In this document: positions 15,127 to 20,196 of the stretch, in pieces | Layout: each line of letters opens with the position of its first letter | How positions within the stretch are numbered: position 1 is the first letter of the stretch | Origin: Bacteroidales bacterium | Lineage (GTDB): Bacteria; Bacteroidota; Bacteroidia; Bacteroidales; UBA7960 | Direction of reading: 5' to 3' | DNA length: 20,196 nucleotides | NCBI GenBank assembly: GCA_007130545.1 | Contig: SLSG01000026.1 | Span: 1-20,196, forward strand | Position numbers and translations under genes: made by a program | The notes under the pieces: model-generated | What the model was told of the DNA's origin: nothing | The model's database searches: none | Seen by the model: the letters and a program-made list of their open reading frames with translations, nothing else

Positions 15127-17367
15127 ATGGACCATTTGACTAGCACCTCGATTCCCGGAATGGAAACCGTGGCCAAACTCGGGCTATTACCGGAAGAATA
15201 CGATGCCATTGTGGAATACCTGGGGCGTAAGCCCAATTTTACGGAACTGAGCGTTTACTCGGTGATGTGGTCGGAACATTGTTCCTATAAGAACTCCATT
15301 AAATGGCTCAAAACGCTTCCCCGCAAAGGCCCCCATCTCCTGGCGGAGGCAGGGGATGAGAATGCGGGTCTGGTGGACCTCGGAGACGGACTTGCCTGTG
15401 CCTTCAAGATTGAGTCACACAACCACCCATCTGCATTGGAGCCTTACCAGGGCGCCGCCACCGGTGTAGGGGGCATCAACCGCGATATATTCACGATGGG
15501 CGCCCGGCCGATCGCCCAGCTGAACTCCCTGCGTTTCGGCAATCCGGCCCTTGAGCGTACCAAATGGTTGCTGAAGGGTGTCGTGAAGGGGATCGGCGAC
15601 TACGGCAATGCGTTTGGGGTACCTGTCGTGGCTGGGGAAGTATTCTTTGACGATTGTTACAATACAAACCCCCTGGTCAACGCCATGTCGGTAGGCGTGG
15701 TAAAAACCGGGAATACGATATCCGCCATTTCTTACGGCAAGGGCAACCCCGTGTTTATTGTCGGATCGTCTACCGGGAAAGACGGGATCCATGGTGCCAC
15801 ATTTGCCTCGGAAGATATTACCGAAGCATCGGCCGATAAGATCCCTGCCGTGCAGGTGGGCGACCCTTTCCAGGAAAAACTATTGCTGGAGGCCAGTCTG
15901 GAAGTGATCAAGACCGGTGCCGTGGTCGGGATGCAGGATATGGGTGCCGCAGGAATCACCTGTTCGACCAGTGAAATGTCTGCCAAAGGCAAGCACGGAA
16001 TGGTCATTCACCTCGACAAAGTGCCCATGAGGCAGAAAGACATGCAGCCATTTGAGATTCTGCTCAGTGAATCCCAGGAGCGCATGCTGGTGGTGGTGGA
16101 AAAGGGCCGGGAAAAGGAAGTGGAGGCCGTGTTTGAGAAGTGGGACCTGAACTGTGTGCAGATCGGGGAAGTGATAGAAGGGGACATCCTCAGGTATTAT
16201 ATGCATGGGGAGCTGGTTGCCGAGGTGCCGGCCGACAGCCTGGTTTTGGGCGGCGGTGCGCCGGTTTACGAGCGGGAATATTCGGAACCATCCTACTACA
16301 GGGAGAAAGACAAGTTCCGCATGGAGCAGGTGCCGGTGCCCGGCGACTTGCCTTCCGTGGCCAGGGCGCTGCTAGCCCATCCGAATATCGCGTCAAAGAA
16401 TTGGGTCATAGAACAATATGATACCATGGTGGGTACCAAGAATATGAGCACCAATGTGTTGTCGGATGCTGCAGTGGTGAATCTGAAGGGGACCCGCAAG
16501 GCGCTGGCCCTGACTGTGGACTGTAACTCCCGTTACGTGCATGCTGATCCGGATATCGGCTGTGCCATTGCCGTGGCCGAAGCCGCCCGAAATATCGCAT
16601 GTGCGGGTGGGGAACCCTCTGCCATCACCAATTGCCTGAATTTCGGAAATCCTTACAATCCTGAGGTTTACTGGCAGTTCGTCGGGGCCATCAAAGGCAT
16701 GAGCCGCGCCTGCCTCCGATTTGCCACCCCGGTCACCGGCGGAAATGTGAGCTTCTACAACCAGGCTTCATCCGGCGACAGTTCAGAACCGGTATTCCCC
16801 ACCCCGGTGATAGGCATGATGGGGGTGCTGCCTGACAAGGACCTTCAGACCGGCATCGCTTTCAGACAGGAGGGAGACCTGGTCTTTCTGATCGGCAGCT
16901 CAAGGAACGACATCAGTTGTTCGGAATATCTTTACAGCTACCACAAGGTGAAGCTTTCCCCGCCCCCTTATTTTGATCTGGAGGAAGAATACCAGGTGCA
17001 CCAGGCGGTGAAGGGACTGATCCGGGCGGGCTTGCTGCAGAGCGCACATGACGTGGCCGACGGCGGTTTGTTCGTCACCTTATTCGAAAAGGCGGCGGCC
17101 GGCAAGCTGGGTTGTGCCATCGACTGCGACCACGAGGTCCGCAAGGATGCATTCCTGTTCGGGGAGGCCCAGGGCAGGGTGGTGGTCAGTGTAGGGGTGT
17201 CGGACCAGGGTGCATTTGCGGAGATGCTTTCCCAAACAGATGTGGAATTCTCGTTGCTGGGAGAGGTTGGCGGACAGGAGATCCTGATTGACGGGGAAAG
17301 CTTTGGCGGACTGGAACAACTGAAAAAGATCCATAACGGGACATTCCCCGCGATTTTGGGTGAATAA
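15127..17367 (+). CDS. purL: Phosphoribosylformylglycinamidine synthase subunit PurL (small form)
   Basis: PurL is the ATP-dependent synthetase of the fourth step of purine synthesis, turning FGAR into FGAM. The 746-residue length is that of the small PurL, which needs separate PurQ (glutaminase) and PurS subunits. Neither is in this window. The sequence shows two AIRS-like halves. The first has SEHCSYK (49-55), the substrate- and ATP-binding block KIESHNHPSALEPYQGAATG (94-113) and DMGAAGI near residue 275. The second has the GGNVSFYNQ stretch near residue 538 and AHDVADGGL near 640. All expected signatures are present, with no sign of decay. The ATG at 15127 matches the family N-terminus and follows a good candidate promoter. 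The downstream peptide-binding lipoprotein gene is on the same strand and probably shares its transcript. Confidence 0.96.
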   Translation: MDHLTSTSIPGMETVAKLGLLPEEYDAIVEYLGRKPNFTELSVYSVMWSEHCSYKNSIKWLKTLPRKGPHLLAEAGDENAGLVDLGDGLACAFKIESHNHPSALEPYQGAATGVGGINRDIFTMGARPIAQLNSLRFGNPALERTKWLLKGVVKGIGDYGNAFGVPVVAGEVFFDDCYNTNPLVNAMSVGVVKTGNTISAISYGKGNPVFIVGSSTGKDGIHGATFASEDITEASADKIPAVQVGDPFQEKLLLEASLEVIKTGAVVGMQDMGAAGITCSTSEMSAKGKHGMVIHLDKVPMRQKDMQPFEILLSESQERMLVVVEKGREKEVEAVFEKWDLNCVQIGEVIEGDILRYYMHGELVAEVPADSLVLGGGAPVYEREYSEPSYYREKDKFRMEQVPVPGDLPSVARALLAHPNIASKNWVIEQYDTMVGTKNMSTNVLSDAAVVNLKGTRKALALTVDCNSRYVHADPDIGCAIAVAEAARNIACAGGEPSAITNCLNFGNPYNPEVYWQFVGAIKGMSRACLRFATPVTGGNVSFYNQASSGDSSEPVFPTPVIGMMGVLPDKDLQTGIAFRQEGDLVFLIGSSRNDISCSEYLYSYHKVKLSPPPYFDLEEEYQVHQAVKGLIRAGLLQSAHDVADGGLFVTLFEKAAAGKLGCAIDCDHEVRKDAFLFGEAQGRVVVSVGVSDQGAFAEMLSQTDVEFSLLGEVGGQEILIDGESFGGLEQLKKIHNGTFPAILGE

Positions 17368-17425
17368 CAGGAAATGTTTACCAAAAGATGTAATGCCGAT
17401 TAATCCTCATTTAGTGAATTCACGG

Positions 17426-19096
17426 ATGTTTATTCCGGGAGGGAACGTATTCGCCTGCGCTCATAAGACAATGATCTTCATTGCTTTTCTGCTGATGGCT
17501 TCCTCCTGTGGAGGCCGGCTTGGGGATATGGAGGGGAAGACGGTGTTCCGTTACAATGAAGCCGGCAACATTACCTCCCTTGATCCGCTCTATGCCCGCA
17601 ACCAGGCCAATATCTGGGCCGTTTCACAATTGTTCAGCAGCCTTGTGGAGCTGGACGAAGACCTGGCGGTCCGGCCATCCATTGCTGAGCGCTGGGAGAT
17701 ATCCGGGGATGGGCGGACTTACACCTTCACGCTGCGAGGGGATGTGTTCTTTCACGACAACGAATGCTTTCCCGGCGGAGAGGGAAGGAAAGTGGTGGCC
17801 GGGGATTTTGTGTACAGCCTTTCCCGCCTGACAGACCCTGCCCTCAACGCTCCCGGAGCATGGGTGATGAACCAGGTCGCACGCCTGGAAGATGGCCGGC
17901 CGGACATCCATGCTCCGGATGATTCCACACTGGTCATCCACCTGCAGCAGGCATTTCCCCCGTTTATCGGACTGCTGAGCATGCAGTATTGTGCTGCCGT
18001 TCCGCGGGAAGCAGTGGAATTTCATGGCGCGGATTTCCGGAGGAACCCGGTCGGGGCCGGTCCGTTCCGTTTCCAATACTGGAAAGAAGGGGTGAAACTG
18101 GTTTTCAGAAAAAATGACCGGTATTTTGAGTTTGAGGATGGAGAGCGCCTGCCGCACCTGGATGCCGTGGCCATCAGCTTCATCATTGACCGGCAGACGG
18201 CTTTCCTTGAGTTTGTCAAGGGAGAATTGGACTTCCTTTCCGGGGTGGATGCCAGTTACAAGGACGAATTGTTGACCCCTGCCGGAGAGTTGCAGCCCAA
18301 ATACCGGGAACGCTTTCAAAAGATCTCCATGCCGTTCCTGAACACGGAGTACCTGGGCATTCTGGTAAGAGAGGATGGGCTGCCGGCGGACTGGCCATTG
18401 CGGGAGGTGAAGCTGCGCCAGGCCATCAACTATGGTTTTGACAGGGAAAAAATGCTCCGTTTTCTGCGCAACAATATCGGCACCCCTGCACATGCCGGCT
18501 TTGTCCCTGTCGGGATGCCCGGCTTTACTGAAAACAGCGGCGGTTATGGTTTTGAACCGGAAAGGGCGAGGCAGTTGCTGGAGGAGGCAGGATATCCCGG
18601 AGGCAGCGGCCTGCCGGCCATCACACTACTGACCAACCAGGCTTACCAGGATATTGCCCAGTATATACAGTTCGAATTGTCACGCATCGGCATGCAAGTA
18701 GGCATTGATGTGATGCCGCCTGCCACGCTAAGGGAGATGATGGCCAAAGGGGAGGCCCGCTTTTTTCGTGCTTCCTGGATCGCCGACTATCCGGATGCCG
18801 AAAATTACCTGGCCCTGTTCTACAGTCCGAACAAGTCTCCGGCCGGACCCAATTATACCCACTTTTCCCATCCGGAATACGACCGCCTGTATGAGAAGTC
18901 TCTCAGCATTACAAACGACAGCCTGCGGTTTGACATCTACCGGCGCCTGGACAGCATGGTGATCAGGCATGCCCCGGTCGTGCCCCTGTTCTACGACCAA
19001 TCGGTCAGGTTCGTGCCCCATACGGTGGAGCACATGGGGAACAACCCGCTGAACCACCTGGATCTGAGAAGGCTCAGGGTGTCTGCCGGGGAGTAA
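17426..19096 (+). CDS. Peptide ABC transporter substrate-binding lipoprotein (SBP_bac_5 family)
   Basis: This is a family 5 extracytoplasmic solute-binding protein of the DppA/OppA type, which captures peptides, nickel or other small ligands in the periplasm. From ATG 17426 it has 556 residues. A hydrophobic segment ends in ASSC, giving a lipid-anchored Cys at residue 28. The mature part opens with YNEAGNITSLDPLYARN and continues with QLFSSLVELDEDL and the WEISGDGRTYTFTLR motif. VGAGPFRF and LRQAINYGFDREKML are also characteristic of the family. The length is normal. The frame is open from a GTG at 17360 that overlaps purL; ATGs at 17393, 17426 and 17471 are all possible, and 17426 gives the best signal peptide. 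No permease or ATPase gene is adjacent, so transport would need distant subunits. The ligand cannot be predicted. Confidence 0.92.
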   Translation: MFIPGGNVFACAHKTMIFIAFLLMASSCGGRLGDMEGKTVFRYNEAGNITSLDPLYARNQANIWAVSQLFSSLVELDEDLAVRPSIAERWEISGDGRTYTFTLRGDVFFHDNECFPGGEGRKVVAGDFVYSLSRLTDPALNAPGAWVMNQVARLEDGRPDIHAPDDSTLVIHLQQAFPPFIGLLSMQYCAAVPREAVEFHGADFRRNPVGAGPFRFQYWKEGVKLVFRKNDRYFEFEDGERLPHLDAVAISFIIDRQTAFLEFVKGELDFLSGVDASYKDELLTPAGELQPKYRERFQKISMPFLNTEYLGILVREDGLPADWPLREVKLRQAINYGFDREKMLRFLRNNIGTPAHAGFVPVGMPGFTENSGGYGFEPERARQLLEEAGYPGGSGLPAITLLTNQAYQDIAQYIQFELSRIGMQVGIDVMPPATLREMMAKGEARFFRASWIADYPDAENYLALFYSPNKSPAGPNYTHFSHPEYDRLYEKSLSITNDSLRFDIYRRLDSMVIRHAPVVPLFYDQSVRFVPHTVEHMGNNPLNHLDLRRLRVSAGE

Positions 19097-19131
19097 GGAG
19101 CCGGGCTACCTCTGGAGGCGTACCAGCCTAA

Positions 19132-19896
19132 TCAATCCATCCCGATCCGAAGTCCGTCATAGGCCAGAAAAATACCCTCGGGCAAGTCTTTCTGAATGGC
19201 CTGGTGAAGGCCCATCTGGTGGCTGATATGTGTCAGGTAGGCTTTTTCGGGCTTGAGGTATTGAAGCAGCTCCACTGCCTCGCTGAGGTTGAAGTGGGAG
19301 TGGTGTTTTTCTTTGCGGAGTGCATTCAGTACAATTACCCGGGACCCTTTCATCTTTTCGATCTCTGCGGACTCGATCATGCTGGCATCTGTCAGGTAGG
19401 AGAAGTCCCCAGTGCGAAAACCCACCACCGGCATTTCCTGATGCATGGCTTCGATCGGGACAAAGTGAAAGTCACCGATCCGGAATGGCTCGTCGGAGAG
19501 GAGATGAAGATTGATATCGGGAGAACCTGGGTATTTGTCATCCCCGAATGCATAAGGGAATTCCCTTTGGATGGAGGCCTGCACCCCGGCCCTGGCGTAA
19601 ATATCCATATGCTTTTTCTGCACCCAGTTAAAAGCCCTCACATCATCGAGTCCGCCGGTATGGTCCTTGTGCCCGTGGGTGATCAGCACGGCATCCAGCC
19701 GCCGCACCTTGTGGGTAATCATCTGATGCCTGAAATCCGGTCCGGCATCGATGACCACTTGCGTGGCCTTGCTGCTTAACATGGCGGATGTGCGCAATCT
19801 TTTGTCGTGTGGGTCATTACTCATGCAGACTTCGCAAGGGCAAGCGATGACCGGTACCCCTTGCGATGTGCCCGTACCAAGTATCGTGACCTCCAT
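19132..19896 (-). CDS. MBL-fold metallo-hydrolase, PhnP-like phosphodiesterase
   Basis: This cytoplasmic metallo-beta-lactamase-fold enzyme belongs to the PhnP-like group, which hydrolyses cyclic phosphodiesters such as phosphoribosyl 1,2-cyclic phosphate. From ATG 19896 it has 254 residues. It opens with LGTGTSQGVP (6-15), followed by the structural-zinc motif CPCEVC (19-24). The catalytic motif THGHKDH (73-79) supplies H74, H76, D78 and H79. Later ligand candidates are the His in AMHQEMP, the Asp in YLTDAS and the His in THISHQMG. The set is complete. The open frame reaches a TTG at 19917, but that codon lies inside the candidate promoter box, so 19896 is the better start. No phn genes are nearby, and Bacteroidota carry such proteins widely, so a role in phosphonate breakdown is not implied. 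It converges on the peptide-binding gene, with 35 bases between. Confidence 0.9.
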   Translation of the reverse strand: MEVTILGTGTSQGVPVIACPCEVCMSNDPHDKRLRTSAMLSSKATQVVIDAGPDFRHQMITHKVRRLDAVLITHGHKDHTGGLDDVRAFNWVQKKHMDIYARAGVQASIQREFPYAFGDDKYPGSPDINLHLLSDEPFRIGDFHFVPIEAMHQEMPVVGFRTGDFSYLTDASMIESAEIEKMKGSRVIVLNALRKEKHHSHFNLSEAVELLQYLKPEKAYLTHISHQMGLHQAIQKDLPEGIFLAYDGLRIGMD

Positions 19897-19914
19897 ATTC
19901 TTCAAGGCTTTTAA

Positions 19915-19922
19915 CAAAGATA
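19915..19922 (-). promoter_or_regulatory. Candidate -7 promoter box for the MBL-fold gene
   Basis: The minus strand reads TATCTTTG, matching TAnnTTTG, 18 bases upstream of the ATG at 19896. It helps reject the TTG at 19917 as a start. No -33 TTTG is seen at the expected distance. Confidence 0.45.
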
Positions 19923-19940
19923 TGAATTTAAAGTTTTAAT

Positions 19941-19948
19941 TACCTTTG
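19941..19948 (+). promoter_or_regulatory. Candidate -7 promoter box for the flavin reductase gene
   Basis: The plus strand reads TACCTTTG, matching TAnnTTTG, 42 bases before the first ATG at 19991. With the minus-strand box at 19915-19922 it forms a divergent promoter pair only 18 bases apart. The spacer between them is very A/T rich. Confidence 0.45.
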
Positions 19949-19990
19949 TTGTCCGGCGCCAGACTTCGCCGGAAAACTGGATTAAACCAA

Positions 19991-20196
19991 ATGCGATTTC
20001 AATTTATGGAAGACTTGTTCTATTCCATTCAGCCTGAAGAGGTGCAGGAAAATTTGTTCAAACTGATCGGTACCGACTGGATGCTGATTTGTGCCGGCAA
20101 GCCCGGGCATTACAATATGATGACCGCGAGCTGGGGGTGTGCCGGTGTTTTATGGAAAAAACCCGTGGCAGTGGTTTTTGTCAGGCCCCAACGCCA
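19991..20196 (+). CDS. Flavin reductase family protein, 3' partial
   Basis: The frame runs off the right edge, leaving 68 codons. The visible part, with FKLIGTDWMLICAG, MMTASWGCAGVLW and VFVRPQR, is the start of a flavin reductase-like FMN-binding split-barrel protein (DIM6/NTAB type). Such proteins use NAD(P)H to reduce free or bound FMN. The MTASWG segment lines the FMN site in the family. The start is ATG 19991 (MRFQFMEDL) or ATG 20006 (MEDLFYS), both acceptable. A promoter-like box lies 42 bases upstream of 19991. The rest of the protein, normally about 190-200 residues, is outside the window, so its integrity cannot be judged. Confidence 0.85.
   Translation, partial: MRFQFMEDLFYSIQPEEVQENLFKLIGTDWMLICAGKPGHYNMMTASWGCAGVLWKKPVAVVFVRPQR

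Noticed and set aside
1..20196. Defence system, prophage, CRISPR array, integrative element or biosynthetic cluster
   Set aside because: No nuclease, integrase, Cas, toxin-antitoxin, phage structural or assembly-line gene was found, and gene content and composition look like ordinary chromosome.

Overview
The window looks like a piece of a Bacteroidota chromosome, probably Bacteroidales or a relative. The evidence is the protein families and their order (tsaD divergent from a Bacteroidota-style tamB, an LptF/LptG permease in a run with ribBA), the near absence of Shine-Dalgarno sequences, and a recurring TAnnTTTG box, the Bacteroidota -7 promoter element, in front of most transcription units. 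The flavo-diiron protein at the left edge suggests an anaerobe or microaerobe. Base and codon usage look even throughout. I see no integrase, transposase, tRNA, rRNA, CRISPR array or phage gene.

Layout. Positions 1-2221 (+) hold a 5'-truncated flavo-diiron protein, a spacer with a 17-bp tandem repeat, and an unrecognised lipoprotein whose charged reading frame appears to continue past its stop. At 2300-7831, tsaD (-) diverges from a giant tamB-like gene (+). From 12925 down to 7839 a minus-strand run carries an LptF/LptG permease, two GT4-type glycosyltransferases and ribBA. Next come a predicted lipoprotein alpha/beta hydrolase (+) and an SDR oxidoreductase (-), whose stop codons overlap. 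At 15127-19096 (+) a stand-alone PurL is followed by an orphan peptide-binding lipoprotein. At the right edge an MBL-fold phosphodiesterase (-) diverges from a 3'-truncated flavin reductase (+).

Function. Two themes stand out. One is cell-envelope biogenesis: TamB moves lipid or assembles outer-membrane proteins, the LptF/LptG permease extracts lipopolysaccharide, and the two glycosyltransferases may build a surface glycan. There are also three predicted lipoproteins. The other is core metabolism: t6A tRNA modification, riboflavin synthesis, purine synthesis and flavin-dependent redox. RibBA, the flavo-diiron protein and the flavin reductase share flavin chemistry, but the sequence does not show that they work together.

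I did not find a clearly new multi-gene system. The most interesting points are local: the translation start of tamB, which overlaps the promoter of tsaD; the tandem repeat and readable tail flanking the unknown lipoprotein gene; the glycosyltransferase pair between the permease gene and ribBA; and the structured leader in front of the SDR gene.
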